NCBI GenBank assembly: GCA_946480915.1
Contig: CAMLLO010000042.1
Location: 1-37,802 of the forward strand
Direction of reading: 5' to 3'
DNA from: an uncultured Sphingobacteriaceae bacterium
Lineage (GTDB): Bacteria > Bacteroidota > Bacteroidia > Sphingobacteriales > Sphingobacteriaceae
Length of the DNA stretch: 37,802 nucleotides
Shown: positions 7,808 through 17,401 of the stretch, piece by piece
Layout: each line of letters starts with the position of its first letter
Position numbering within the stretch: position 1 is the first letter of the stretch
Made by a program: the position numbers and the translations under genes
The notes under the pieces: model-generated
What the model was told of the DNA's origin: nothing
The model's database searches: none
What the model saw: only the letters and a program-made list of their open reading frames with translations

Positions 7808-8842
7808 TCAGATTAATTCAGACTGAAATTGCTTAAGAAAACGAATATCGTTCTCAGAGAATAAACGTAAATCCTTTATCTGATATTTCAAGTTGGTAAT
7901 ACGTTCTATTCCCATACCGAACGCAAAACCCGTAAACTTTGTTCCGTCGATGCCACAATTTTCAAGCACATTAGGATCTACCATTCCACAACCCAAGATT
8001 TCTACCCAACCACTTTGCTTGCACATCTGGCAACCACTCCCTTTACAAATACTGCATGAAATATCCATTTCTGCTGATGGCTCTGTAAATGGGAAATAGG
8101 AAGGTCTGAAACGAACTTTGGTTCCTTCGCCAAAAAGCTCCTGTACAAAGTAAAATAAGGTCTGTTTTAAGTCCGCAAACGAGACATTTTCGTCAACATA
8201 CAAACCCTCAACCTGATGAAAAAAACAATGTGCTCGAGCAGAAATAGCCTCGTTACGATAAACTCTTCCCGGCATCAGCGCACGAAAAGGCGGCTTGCCG
8301 TTCTCCATCATTCTAACCTGTACAGAGGATGTGTGCGTACGCAATGCGATATCTCCTTTCTCGGCGTCTTTTTTAATAAAGAAAGTATCCTGCATATCTC
8401 TGGCCGGGTGTTCGGGCGGGAAATTTAGTGCAGAAAAATTATGCCAGTCATCTTCAATTTCAGGTCCCTCGGCAACTGTGAAACCTAACTTTTTAAATAT
8501 CTCTATGATCTCTTTTCTTACCAACGATAAGGGATGACGAGACCCGAGCTCGAACCCTTCACCAGGAAGTGAGGCATCTATAGCTGATCCCTTGCTGGTT
8601 TCCTGAGAATCCACACTTTCTTTAAAGGATTGATAGGTTTGCTCTGCAAGAATCTTAAATTCATTCAGCACCTTCCCTAAAACTCTCTTCTCTTCAGGAG
8701 AAACAGCCTTAAACTCATCAAAAATATCTTTAATAATACCTTTTGAACCTAAAAATTTTATTCTGAAAGCTTCAAGTTCATCAGAATTAGTCGGTCGAAA
8801 GCTTTTAATCTCCTCTGTATATAAATTTATCTTTTCTTGCAT
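7808..8842 (-). CDS. pheS: phenylalanyl-tRNA synthetase alpha subunit
   Basis: Catalytic alpha chain of the (alpha-beta)2 enzyme that charges tRNA-Phe. The 344 residues contain the N-terminal coiled-coil tRNA-binding region (~1-90), class II motif 1 (G-F-T-V-A-E-G-P-E-I-E), the F-P-x-x-H-P-A-R-D-M-Q-D-T-F segment, motif 2 (PGRVYRNEAISARAH) and motif 3 (G-F-A-F-G-M-G-I-E-R). A cysteine cluster C-S-I-C-x-G-x-G-C-x-x-C near residues 268-277, known in a subset of bacterial PheS proteins, probably binds zinc. First gene of a three-gene run ending in tetR. pheT is not in the window. Confidence 0.97.
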   Translation of the reverse strand: MQEKINLYTEEIKSFRPTNSDELEAFRIKFLGSKGIIKDIFDEFKAVSPEEKRVLGKVLNEFKILAEQTYQSFKESVDSQETSKGSAIDASLPGEGFELGSRHPLSLVRKEIIEIFKKLGFTVAEGPEIEDDWHNFSALNFPPEHPARDMQDTFFIKKDAEKGDIALRTHTSSVQVRMMENGKPPFRALMPGRVYRNEAISARAHCFFHQVEGLYVDENVSFADLKQTLFYFVQELFGEGTKVRFRPSYFPFTEPSAEMDISCSICKGSGCQMCKQSGWVEILGCGMVDPNVLENCGIDGTKFTGFAFGMGIERITNLKYQIKDLRLFSENDIRFLKQFQSELI

Positions 8843-9070
8843 TGTAGTATTTGATATACCAATTATTCAGGGCCAGATTTGCGAAAACTAGTTGTTTTCA
8901 TGAATTATAGCGCAAAACCGTCGAATATGTGCGAAAATAATAAAAATACACGTATAGCTTACATTCCTTTAATTTGTGTGAACAATTATCGTGCATTTTT
9001 GCTTAAGCCTACGTCAACCATAAAACCCATATATCTTCATATACTTGTTTTGAGAATAAATTCGTTATAT

Positions 9071-9088
9071 TATTGCTTAAAAGCAATA
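9071..9088. promoter_or_regulatory. perfect 8-bp inverted repeat upstream of DUF5686 gene
   Basis: TATTGCTT and AAGCAATA flank a 2-base AA spacer, 42 bases before the ATG at 9131. This is the size and shape of a dimeric repressor operator; it could instead be a short hairpin in the 5' leader. Nothing else is evident in the 288 bases between pheS and this gene. Confidence 0.4.
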
Positions 9089-9130
9089 TCATTTTAGACC
9101 TGAGTTTTGTACTGTTCTGTTCTCTGATAA

Positions 9131-11575
9131 ATGTTAAAAAAAGCCTTATTAATTTTTTCACTCTTGTTATCAAAAGCATTTTCTCAGGAGCCTATTATGG
9201 TAACCGGGAGAGTCATTGATACAGAAGGCTTTCCTATAGCTTTTACATCGATTTTTATTAAAAATGAGAGTAATAGCACAATGGCAAATCAAAATGGAGA
9301 ATATAAGATAGCACTTATGCCGGGTAAGCATACCATAATTTTCAGGTTTGTTGGCTATAAGCAGGAGCAGATTCAATTCGAGGCTAAAAAAGGGATTAAA
9401 GTAAATGCTGTTCTGGAAAGAGAACGATTTGTACTTAGTGAAGTAAAGATTTCGGGTAAAAAAATGGAAGATCCTGCCAATGGTCTGATAAGAAAAGTCA
9501 TATCCAAGCGAACCATATTAAGATCAACTCCTTCCTACATTTGCGATGTCTACACTAAAGGAGTTCAGAAACTTGTGGGTGCGCCGAAAAAAATTCTTGG
9601 ACAGGATGTAGCTCAAGCCCTGAATCTCGACTCTAACAGGCACGGTATCCTCTACCTGTCCGAAACCAAGTCGAAATTTTATTTCAACTACCCGAATGTA
9701 AAAGAGGTAATGGAAGCTTCTAAAATTGCTGGCGATAAAGAAGGTTTTAGCTTTAACCGGGCCTTAGATTTGCAAATAAACCTCTACGACAACCTACTGC
9801 AATGGGGCCCCTTAGGGAATCAAAGTTATGTGTCGCCAGTGGCAGACAATGCATTTGATTATTACCGTTACGAGCTCGAGGGATCGAGTCAGCAAAGCGG
9901 GCATACTATTTATAAAATTAAAATAAGTCCTAAAAACCGTTTCGACCCGGTGTTTAGCGGGCACATTTATCTGGTTGAGGGTGATTGGCGATTGTATAGT
10001 GTTGATTTGATGATTACCGAAGAATCGCGCATTAATTTCGTTGATACATTAAGGATCAGTCAGAATTTCATTGAAGTGGGGAAAACCTATTGGCTCCCCT
10101 CCGACATAACTTTCAAATTTAAAGGAAATGTATTGGGGTTCAGGTTTGCAGGATACTTCACCGGCTTGTACAGCAATTATTACATAAATCCATCTTTTCC
10201 TGATAACTTTTTCAAAGATGAGATAATGAAAGTCCCGGCGGGTGTAAACAAAAAAGAGAACGACTACTGGCTTAACAATCGGCCTATTCCGCTAACCTTA
10301 GAAGAGGATCTCAATTATAGAATTAAAGATACGGCCGCTTCCAGAATAACAACACCAACGGTTATGGATTCCCTGCAAAAGGTCAGGAATAAATTCAAGC
10401 CAGTTAAATTCCTTTTCAGCGGTTATACCTTACACAACTACGCTAAAAACAGCTATTGGCACTTCAATTCGATAAACAGAACCGTTTTCTATAACACTGT
10501 TGAGGGCTGGGCGGTAGATTTAAAGCCTCATTACAGAAAAGATTTATCATTGAAGCGCTCAATCGATATAAAGCCCAGGTTTCGGTATGGATTTGGCAGC
10601 AAAACCTTAAACACTAACCTTGAAATAAATTATTTACGCGACACCCTGCACCACGAGAATTTTACTTTGAATGTTGGGAGCGATTACCTGGATCTGAATA
10701 ATCGGGGCACCATCAATTTATTTTATAACACTTTAACCACATTGTTCGACGGCAAAAACTTTCTCAAACTTTACAAATCAAACTTTTTCGCGTTTAGTGC
10801 CCAACGTGAAATTACAGATGGCTTGCTGGTTACAGGAGGAACCGAAATCTCAAAAAGATATCCTTTGAGAAATGCATCTTACCGCCCGATTTTCGATAAT
10901 GCAGCTAAAATGTTAACATCAAACAATCCGCTGAACCCCGAAAATGACGAGAGTCTTTTTCCAATTAATAATTCTTTCAGCATTGAAGCAAAACTATCTT
11001 ACACTTACGGACAGCGATATACCACTCGCCCCGACGGTAAGATTTATGAAAATGCCAGATACCCTACAATAAAACTAAATTATAGAAAAGGCATTCCTAA
11101 CGTGTTTAATTCTGCTGTGGACTATGACTTTGTTTCTGCCGACCTGTTTCAGGATAAGGTTAAAACCGGATTATTCGGCTATAGCTCATTTTACCTTTCG
11201 GCAGGTAAATTCATAAATACCCGTTCGCTATTTTACCCGGATATTAAGCATTTCACCGGAAATCAAACGGCAGTTTACAATCCTCTTTTCCCGAACTTTC
11301 ACTTTTTGGATTATTACGCATACGCAACAAACGACAAATATTTTGAAGCGCATTATGAACATAACTTTTTAGGCTTTTTTCTGCAAAAAATTCCGTTAAT
11401 AAGGAAATTGAAACTCGAAGAAATAATCGGAGGAGCCTATTTAACCCAACCTATGAACAATTACAGGGAGGTTTATTTTGGGCTTCAAAGACTTATTGTT
11501 CGGGCCGACTTTGGCTGGTCGCGTACACAAGATGGTAAACCATACAAAGCTTTTCGTTTATTTTATGGCTTTTGA
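9131..11575 (+). CDS. DUF5686 outer-membrane protein with carboxypeptidase-like regulatory domain
   Basis: An 814-residue exported protein typical of Bacteroidota. A signal peptide covers ~1-18 (ending K-A-F-S before Q-E-P). Residues ~22-105 are a CarboxypepD_reg-like/CNA-B-type beta sandwich (V-T-G-R-V-I-D-T-E-G-F-P-I, N-G-E-Y-K-I, F-R-F-V-G-Y-K). The rest is the DUF5686 region, with many alternating aromatic strands (Y-Y-I-N-P, T-Y-G-Q-R-Y) and a C-terminal F-R-L-F-Y-G-F that ends in Phe, as outer-membrane beta barrels do. Members are thought to be surface barrel proteins; no substrate can be assigned. It stands alone, with an inverted repeat in its upstream region and trhO 84 bases downstream. 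Confidence 0.9.
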   Translation: MLKKALLIFSLLLSKAFSQEPIMVTGRVIDTEGFPIAFTSIFIKNESNSTMANQNGEYKIALMPGKHTIIFRFVGYKQEQIQFEAKKGIKVNAVLERERFVLSEVKISGKKMEDPANGLIRKVISKRTILRSTPSYICDVYTKGVQKLVGAPKKILGQDVAQALNLDSNRHGILYLSETKSKFYFNYPNVKEVMEASKIAGDKEGFSFNRALDLQINLYDNLLQWGPLGNQSYVSPVADNAFDYYRYELEGSSQQSGHTIYKIKISPKNRFDPVFSGHIYLVEGDWRLYSVDLMITEESRINFVDTLRISQNFIEVGKTYWLPSDITFKFKGNVLGFRFAGYFTGLYSNYYINPSFPDNFFKDEIMKVPAGVNKKENDYWLNNRPIPLTLEEDLNYRIKDTAASRITTPTVMDSLQKVRNKFKPVKFLFSGYTLHNYAKNSYWHFNSINRTVFYNTVEGWAVDLKPHYRKDLSLKRSIDIKPRFRYGFGSKTLNTNLEINYLRDTLHHENFTLNVGSDYLDLNNRGTINLFYNTLTTLFDGKNFLKLYKSNFFAFSAQREITDGLLVTGGTEISKRYPLRNASYRPIFDNAAKMLTSNNPLNPENDESLFPINNSFSIEAKLSYTYGQRYTTRPDGKIYENARYPTIKLNYRKGIPNVFNSAVDYDFVSADLFQDKVKTGLFGYSSFYLSAGKFINTRSLFYPDIKHFTGNQTAVYNPLFPNFHFLDYYAYATNDKYFEAHYEHNFLGFFLQKIPLIRKLKLEEIIGGAYLTQPMNNYREVYFGLQRLIVRADFGWSRTQDGKPYKAFRLFYGF

Positions 11576-11612
11576 TTTACGAAAGCACCGATCGTTAAAT
11601 CATCAAAAATCA

Positions 11613-11620
11613 TATCTTTG
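11613..11620 (+). promoter_or_regulatory. -7 box (TATCTTTG) of trhO
   Basis: TATCTTTG followed by C matches the Bacteroidota TAnnTTTG box and lies 39 bases before the trhO ATG. No clear -33 element is present. Confidence 0.5.
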
Positions 11621-11659
11621 CACCGCATTTCACGCTGTTTGCAGCAGTATTAATGAAAT

Positions 11660-12604
11660 ATGAAAAGATACCAGACACTACTTTACTATTGTTACACCAC
11701 AATAGAAAATGCGGAACAATTTGCCGCAGATCACTTAAGCTTTTGTAAATCATTAGACCTTGTCGGACGAATCATTGTAGCCGATGAGGGTTTAAATGGA
11801 ACCGTTTCGGGCTCAGTTGAATCCTGCAGAAACTATATGGATTTTATTCAAAACGATCCAAGGTTCGCATCTACAGAGTTTAAAATTGACGATGTTGAAG
11901 AACCATCGTTCATTAAAATGCACTGTCGCTACAAATCGGAAATTGTTTATTCCGGCTTGCGCGATCCAAACATCATCGACCCTAAAAAGAAAACCGGAGT
12001 TCATTTAGAACCAAAAGACTTTTTAGAGATGAAAGACCGGGACGATGTGGTTATTCTGGACGTTCGGTCAAACTATGAGCATTCTTTAGGTAAATTTAAA
12101 AATGCTGTAACGCTCGATATTGAAAACTTCCGCGATTTCCCTGCTAAAATCAATGAGCTGGCGCAATACAAAGACAAAAAAATTCTGACCTATTGCACCG
12201 GTGGTATTAAATGCGAGAAGGCTTCTGCCCTGCTTTTACACGAGGGCTTTAAAGAAGTTTATCAATTACATGGCGGAATAATTAAATACGGTAAAGAAGC
12301 TGAGGGAAAAGATTTCGAGGGCCAATGCTATGTATTTGATAACCGGGTAGCGGTTGAGGTAAACAAAGTAAATCCCAAAGTAATTTCTACCTGCTACAAT
12401 TGCGGAAAAACCACCGCTAAAATGATAAACTGTGCCAACCCGGAATGCAACGAACATTTCACCCAATGTGATGATTGCGGATGGGAGTTGGATGGTTGCT
12501 GCTGTAACACATGCAAAGAACATCCGCGGAAGCGACCTTACGATGGAACGGGATATTATGTTAAAGTGCCGCAACCGGTTAATATCAATAAAAGAGTTCA
12601 TTAG
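11660..12604 (+). CDS. trhO: tRNA uridine-34 hydroxylase TrhO (rhodanese-like)
   Basis: Oxygen-dependent hydroxylation of U34 in certain tRNAs, the first step toward 5-(carboxy)methoxyuridine. The 314-residue protein has the N-terminal ferredoxin-like/acylphosphatase domain (~1-95), a rhodanese domain (~115-220) with V-I-L-D-V-R-S-N-Y-E and the active loop YCTGGIKCEKAS (Cys near residue 179), and a cysteine-rich C-terminal tail (C-x-x-C, C-x4-C, C-x-x-C, then C-C-C-N-T-C). Length and order match the YceA/TrhO family. Its last codons lie inside the first unit of the repeat field that fills the gap to pdxJ, so the C-terminal K-R-V-H may be repeat-derived. Confidence 0.94.
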   Translation: MKRYQTLLYYCYTTIENAEQFAADHLSFCKSLDLVGRIIVADEGLNGTVSGSVESCRNYMDFIQNDPRFASTEFKIDDVEEPSFIKMHCRYKSEIVYSGLRDPNIIDPKKKTGVHLEPKDFLEMKDRDDVVILDVRSNYEHSLGKFKNAVTLDIENFRDFPAKINELAQYKDKKILTYCTGGIKCEKASALLLHEGFKEVYQLHGGIIKYGKEAEGKDFEGQCYVFDNRVAVEVNKVNPKVISTCYNCGKTTAKMINCANPECNEHFTQCDDCGWELDGCCCNTCKEHPRKRPYDGTGYYVKVPQPVNINKRVH

Positions 12605-12864
12605 CCATTGGTGAAAAAAGAGTTCATTAGTCACTGGTGATTTTAAAAGAGTTCATTAGTCACTGGTAAAAAGTTCATTAGTCTTATTTAATTAGTAAAA
12701 AGAATGGCTAGTCGATTTACTAACCCATTTTAATTTACCTAGACTTATCACTTTTTAGCTGGCTATCCAAACTATTGACTAGTGACTATTAACCAATGAC
12801 TATTTTGACTATTGACTAATGACTAAAAACTAATCCCCTAATTAAAATTGCCTAATGACTAAAC
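12590..12864. repeat. inverted field of TAGTC / GACTA-based repeats between trhO and pdxJ
   Basis: Left part: units of aaaagagttcattag-tcactggt begin at 12590, 12616 and 12645, with a shorter unit at 12668. Copy 1 contains the trhO stop. TAGTC occurs at 12628, 12657, 12679 and 12709. Right part: its reverse complement GACTA occurs at 12777, 12784, 12798, 12807, 12814, 12821 and 12857, the last overlapping the pdxJ start codon. The two halves are inverted relative to each other and could pair imperfectly. Units are irregularly spaced, so this is neither CRISPR nor a simple tandem array. Confidence 0.8.
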
Positions 12865-13598
12865 TATCTGTAAACATCAATAAAATTGCCACCCTAAGAA
12901 ATTCAAGAGGGGGCAATAATCCGGATTTAGTGCAAACCGCGCTCGACTGCGAAAGTTTTGGCGCTCAGGGCATCACCGTTCACCCAAGACCTGACGAAAG
13001 GCATATTCGCTATCAGGATGTTTACGATTTGAAGGCTGTTATTAAAACAGAATTCAACATAGAAGGCAATTGCCAGGAAAAAGCTTTTGTAGATTTGGTA
13101 CTGGCCAATAAACCCGCCCAGGTAACGCTGGTTCCGGATGCTTTAAATCAAATTACATCCAATCATGGTTGGGATACAATCACCAATCAGCAATATTTAA
13201 AAGACATCATCCCTCAGTTTAGAGAGGCAGGAATCCGAGTTTCCATTTTTGTAGACCCAGATCCTAAAATGGTTGAAGCTGCTGCAACAACAGGTACAGA
13301 CAGAATAGAGTTGTATACTGAAGCTTATGCACAGCGCTATCATCAAGACAGAGAAAAAGCTATAAGACCTTATGTAGCGGCCGCCAAAATAGCACAACAA
13401 ACAGGCCTGGGATTAAACGCAGGGCATGATTTAGATCTGCATAACCTAAAATATTTCACGCTGAATGTCCCCAATCTACTTGAAGTAAGTATTGGCCATG
13501 CCTTAATTTGCGATGCACTTTATTATGGTTTGGAACACACCATAAAATTATATTTAAGGCAAATTGAAGATGCTGCTTTGGAGAGAGATTTTGTTTAA
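12855..13598 (+). CDS. pdxJ: pyridoxine 5'-phosphate synthase
   Basis: Last step of the DXP-dependent vitamin B6 pathway: joins 1-deoxy-D-xylulose 5-phosphate and 3-amino-2-oxopropyl phosphate. The 247 residues contain the family blocks [16 protein letters not shown], the [13 protein letters not shown] strand with catalytic His, V-T-L-V-P-D, [15 protein letters not shown]-x-Y-A and G-L-N-A-G-H-D-L near the phosphate site. The initiator ATG and first codons fall in the last unit of the preceding repeat field, and no Shine-Dalgarno is visible. pdxA is not in the window. Confidence 0.95.
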   Translation: MTKLSVNINKIATLRNSRGGNNPDLVQTALDCESFGAQGITVHPRPDERHIRYQDVYDLKAVIKTEFNIEGNCQEKAFVDLVLANKPAQVTLVPDALNQITSNHGWDTITNQQYLKDIIPQFREAGIRVSIFVDPDPKMVEAAATTGTDRIELYTEAYAQRYHQDREKAIRPYVAAAKIAQQTGLGLNAGHDLDLHNLKYFTLNVPNLLEVSIGHALICDALYYGLEHTIKLYLRQIEDAALERDFV

Positions 13599-13603
13599 AC
13601 CAT

Positions 13604-13626
13604 CCTGGATTTTTGATAAAATCAGG
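13604..13626. terminator. weak hairpin after pdxJ
   Basis: CCTG-G-ATTTT pairs with AAAAT-CAGG around TGAT, with one bulged G, six bases after the pdxJ stop. There is no T-tract, so a terminator role is uncertain. Confidence 0.35.
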
Positions 13627-13706
13627 GAAAGTGATCTACAGGTTTTAAAACTATAGATTTTACTTCCAGTTTACTCTCTGCTGCCCAAAAAAATCTCTTT
13701 TTTATT

Positions 13707-13714
13707 TACCTTTG
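13707..13714 (+). promoter_or_regulatory. -7 box (TACCTTTG) of gcvP
   Basis: TACCTTTG followed by CGGC, 26 bases before the gcvP ATG, is a perfect TAnnTTTG match. The same 12-base string, TACCTTTGCGGC, precedes the DEAD-box helicase gene on the minus strand at 35981-35992. No good -33 TTTG is seen. Confidence 0.6.
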
Positions 13715-13740
13715 CGGCACTCATATAGTTTTCAATTTTC

Positions 13741-16626
13741 ATGAATTTAAATATCGATTTCCAGGAGAAATTTGCCGACCGACATATTGCCCCCGACCCA
13801 GCTGAAACGGCTAAAATGCTAGAGACGGTTAATGCAACTTCGCTGGATGAATTAATTGATCAAACAGTACCTCAGCAGATCCGGTTAAAGCAACCTCTAA
13901 ATTTGCCTTCTCCAAAAAGTGAAATCGATTATTTAACAGATTTGAAGACTCTGGCTTCAAAAAACAAAGTTTTTAAATCGTATATCGGACAAGGGTATTA
14001 CGATACGATAGTCCCTCCCGTGATCTTGCGAAACATCTTCGAAAATCCAGGATGGTATACTCAATATACTCCTTATCAGGCCGAAATATCTCAGGGCCGT
14101 TTGCAAGCTTTATTAAACTTTCAAACCATGGTTATCGATTTAACCGGAATGGAAATAGCCAATGCGTCCTTACTTGATGAAGGTACAGCTGCCGCTGAAG
14201 CTATGTTTATGCAATACAGCTTGCGAAAAAACCAGCAGGCGAAAACATTCTTTGTATCCGAAGAACTTTTCCCGCAGACAATTGATATTTTAAAAACACG
14301 TTCTGCTCCGTACGGGATAGATCTTCAAATAGGCAATCATCAAACGGTTGAATTAACCGATGATATGTTTGGTGCCATTGTACAGTATCCCGCAGCAAAC
14401 GGAACAGTTTACAACTATACTGATTTTGCCAACAAGGCCCACGAAAAAGGCATTAAACTTACCGTAGTTGCAGATATACTAAGTCTCACCATCCTAACTC
14501 CTCCGGGAGAATGGGGAGCAGACATCGTAGTAGGAACAACACAACGTTTTGGTGTACCGATGGGGTTTGGCGGGCCGCATGCTGCTTACTTTGCTACAAA
14601 AGAAGAATACAAGCGAAGTATGCCGGGGCGAATTATCGGCGTTAGTATCGATTCTGCAGGTCACTATGCCCTAAGAATGGCGTTGCAAACCCGCGAACAA
14701 CATATCCGTCGCGATAAGGCCACGTCGAATATCTGTACGGCACAAGCTTTGCTGGCAATTATGGCTGGTATGTATGCCGCTTATCATGGTAAAGATGGAC
14801 TAAAAGCAATTGCTGAACGGATTCACGGCTTAACAGTATTGCTTTCAGATGCACTCGAAGCTTTGGGCTATACACAAGAAAACAAAACATTCTTCGATAC
14901 AATCAAACTAGATCTGGGCGAATTAGCCAACTCGATTCACGGATTGGCGATCAATAATGAAATGAATTTTCATTATTCTAGCTCGAAAATCTCCATCGCC
15001 TTAGATGAAACAACAAACTTAGAAGATATAACAAGCATTATCAGAGTATTTGCTAGAGTTAAAGCGAAAAGCATCGATGATGTAAACTTAGATAGCTTAA
15101 AAACGAAGCTTGAAGCACGGATTAGTCCTGAATTGCAGAGAACTTCCGAATTCTTAACTCACCCCGTATTTAACACGCACCATTCTGAACATGAAATGCT
15201 GCGCTATATCAAATCATTAGAAAACAAAGATCTATCGCTTTGCCATTCGATGATTCCACTCGGATCATGCACCATGAAGCTCAATGCTACGACAGAAATG
15301 ATCCCTGTTACCTGGCCGGAATTCAGTAAGATGCACCCATTTGCACCTTTAGACCAAACGGGAGGTTATATGCAGCTTTTTGATGAGCTGAATAAGTGGC
15401 TTAGTGAAATTACTGGCTTTGCAGCCATGAGTCTTCAGCCGAATTCTGGTGCTCAGGGCGAATATGCAGGCTTGATGGTTATCCGCGCCTATCACCAAAG
15501 CAGAGGCGAAGGGAAACGTAATATTGCTTTGATACCTGCTTCTGCACATGGAACCAATCCTGCTTCTGCGGCTATGGCAGGCATGAAAGTTATTGTTGTT
15601 AAATGCGATGTGAACGGCAATATTGATGTAGCAGATTTAAGAGCCAGGGCGGAAGAACATAAAGATGATTTGTCGTGCCTGATGGTCACTTATCCATCCA
15701 CTCACGGAGTGTTCGAGGAATCGATAATTGAAGTGTGTAATATTATTCATGAAAATGACGGACAAGTTTATATGGACGGCGCCAACATGAACGCTCAAGT
15801 AGGTTTAACGAGTCCGGCTAACATTGGCGCCGATGTTTGCCACTTGAACTTACATAAAACATTCTGTATTCCTCATGGTGGCGGTGGCCCGGGTATGGGG
15901 CCAATTGGCGTTGCAAAACACCTTGTTCCATTCTTGCCTGGACATCCTGTTGTTGATATTAATAACGAACAGTCTATTCATGCGGTCTCAGCGGCACCGT
16001 GGGGTTCGGCTTCAATTCTCATCATATCTCACGCTTACATTGCAATGATGGGAGCAGAAGGCCTTACAAATGCAACCAAGTATGCTATACTGAATGCAAA
16101 TTATATAAAATCAAGATTAGAAAATCAGTATCCGATTTTATACGCCGGAAGTAAGGGTCGTTGTGCTCACGAAATGATCTTGGACTGCCGTGCTTTTAAA
16201 AGCTTCGGAATTGAAGTTACCGACATTGCAAAGCGCCTAATGGATTATGGCTTCCATGCTCCTACTGTTTCTTTTCCCGTTCCCGGCACTTTGATGATTG
16301 AGCCTACAGAATCGGAGCCAAAGCAAGAACTGGATCGTTTTTGCGATGCAATGATTGCTATCAGATCTGAAATTTCTGAAGTTGAAAACGGAAGTATGGA
16401 TAAAGTTAACAATCCATTAAAAAATGCCCCACATACTGCTGCTGTAATCGTAAGCACTGAATGGAACAGGGATTATAGCCGCGAGCGGGCAGCATTCCCC
16501 TTGCCTTACGTTACTGAACGCAAGTTCTGGCCTTCGGTTGGCAGAGTAAACGATACACATGGCGACAGAACTCTTATTTGTTCATGTCCACCGATTGAAG
16601 CGTATGAAGAAGAGGCTTTCGCCTGA
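13741..16626 (+). CDS. gcvP: glycine dehydrogenase (decarboxylating), P-protein
   Basis: PLP-dependent decarboxylase of the glycine cleavage system, passing the aminomethyl group to lipoyl GcvH. At 961 residues it is the fused long form: N-terminal half ~1-450 ([17 protein letters not shown]) and catalytic C-terminal half ([14 protein letters not shown], and the PLP-lysine block [20 protein letters not shown] near residue 700). gcvT and gcvH are not adjacent. It has its own -7 box upstream and a strong hairpin terminator downstream. No glycine riboswitch-like structure is evident in the short leader. Confidence 0.97.
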   Translation: MNLNIDFQEKFADRHIAPDPAETAKMLETVNATSLDELIDQTVPQQIRLKQPLNLPSPKSEIDYLTDLKTLASKNKVFKSYIGQGYYDTIVPPVILRNIFENPGWYTQYTPYQAEISQGRLQALLNFQTMVIDLTGMEIANASLLDEGTAAAEAMFMQYSLRKNQQAKTFFVSEELFPQTIDILKTRSAPYGIDLQIGNHQTVELTDDMFGAIVQYPAANGTVYNYTDFANKAHEKGIKLTVVADILSLTILTPPGEWGADIVVGTTQRFGVPMGFGGPHAAYFATKEEYKRSMPGRIIGVSIDSAGHYALRMALQTREQHIRRDKATSNICTAQALLAIMAGMYAAYHGKDGLKAIAERIHGLTVLLSDALEALGYTQENKTFFDTIKLDLGELANSIHGLAINNEMNFHYSSSKISIALDETTNLEDITSIIRVFARVKAKSIDDVNLDSLKTKLEARISPELQRTSEFLTHPVFNTHHSEHEMLRYIKSLENKDLSLCHSMIPLGSCTMKLNATTEMIPVTWPEFSKMHPFAPLDQTGGYMQLFDELNKWLSEITGFAAMSLQPNSGAQGEYAGLMVIRAYHQSRGEGKRNIALIPASAHGTNPASAAMAGMKVIVVKCDVNGNIDVADLRARAEEHKDDLSCLMVTYPSTHGVFEESIIEVCNIIHENDGQVYMDGANMNAQVGLTSPANIGADVCHLNLHKTFCIPHGGGGPGMGPIGVAKHLVPFLPGHPVVDINNEQSIHAVSAAPWGSASILIISHAYIAMMGAEGLTNATKYAILNANYIKSRLENQYPILYAGSKGRCAHEMILDCRAFKSFGIEVTDIAKRLMDYGFHAPTVSFPVPGTLMIEPTESEPKQELDRFCDAMIAIRSEISEVENGSMDKVNNPLKNAPHTAAVIVSTEWNRDYSRERAAFPLPYVTERKFWPSVGRVNDTHGDRTLICSCPPIEAYEEEAFA

Positions 16627-16651
16627 AGATCTTAGCTTTTTAGATAAAAAT

Positions 16652-16684
16652 AAAAGCCCTTCGATTATGAACCGAAGGGCTTTT
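16652..16684. terminator. bidirectional rho-independent terminator, gcvP / carbonic anhydrase
   Basis: A perfect 12-bp stem (AAAAGCCCTTCG / CGAAGGGCTTTT) with a 9-base loop. T-run follows on the plus strand and an A-run precedes it, so it can stop both gcvP and the convergent carbonic anhydrase gene. Confidence 0.9.
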
Positions 16685-16703
16685 TATTTGATTTTTATCA
16701 AAT

Positions 16704-17399
16704 TCAATCAAGGGCAAACACCTTACCCAGATTATCAGTATTCCGGCAACTGATTTCCAAATCTTTTACATATCCTGTACGGATATCAATTACCCAGCCA
16801 TGAACCTCGAGGTCATCCCGTTCTTTCCAGGCATTTTGCACAATAGTAGTTTTACAAAGATTATAAACCTGCTCGCTAACGTTCAATTCGACTAATCTAT
16901 CTACACGCGCACCCTCATCAGAAATCGAATCAAGCTCGGTAGCATGTAACCGGTAAACATCTTTTATATGACGTAACCAGTTATCGATCACTCCATGTTG
17001 TTTATTTCCCATTGCAGCGGCCACGCCGCCACAACCATAATGTCCGGCAACAACAACATGTTTAACCTTTAAGACATTCACAGCATAATCCAACACACTT
17101 AACATGTTCATATCGGTGTGAACGCAAACATTAGCGATATTTCTGTGAACGAAAACCTCTCCGGGCTTTGTATTAGTGATCTGATTGGCAGGCACGCGAC
17201 TGTCAGAGCATCCAATCCACAAAACCTCCGGATTTTGGCCCTCAGCAAGTTTTTTAAAATATTCAGGGTCTGAGCTTGTTATAGATTCAACAAAGTCTTT
17301 ATTGCCTTGTAGTAACTGATCGTAACTCCGCATTTTTTTATCGTTTATTTGTTCAACCGTTTGGTCGGTAATATATGTTTTATTATTATTTGAGGTCAT
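16704..17399 (-). CDS. beta-class carbonic anhydrase
   Basis: Interconverts CO2 and bicarbonate with a zinc centre. The 231-residue protein shows the beta-class ligands: C-S-D-S-R near residue 60 (first Cys and the Asp-Arg dyad) and the A-G-H-Y-G-C-G-G block near 117-124 (His and second Cys). No signal peptide is seen, so it is cytoplasmic. It starts three bases after the stop of the SulP transporter gene, and coupling of a SulP permease with a carbonic anhydrase is a known bicarbonate-uptake arrangement. The convergent neighbour gcvP is separated by a shared terminator. Confidence 0.95.
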   Translation of the reverse strand: MTSNNNKTYITDQTVEQINDKKMRSYDQLLQGNKDFVESITSSDPEYFKKLAEGQNPEVLWIGCSDSRVPANQITNTKPGEVFVHRNIANVCVHTDMNMLSVLDYAVNVLKVKHVVVAGHYGCGGVAAAMGNKQHGVIDNWLRHIKDVYRLHATELDSISDEGARVDRLVELNVSEQVYNLCKTTIVQNAWKERDDLEVHGWVIDIRTGYVKDLEISCRNTDNLGKVFALD

Positions 17400-17401
17400 T
17401 T

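Noticed and set aside
8879..9097. 72-codon open frame between pheS and the DUF5686 gene
   Set aside because: No family resemblance, unlikely composition and no initiation signal; treated as non-coding intergenic DNA.
12590..12864. Possible CRISPR array
   Set aside because: Units are short, unevenly spaced (26, 29, 22 bases), degenerate and present in both orientations; no unique spacers and no cas genes.
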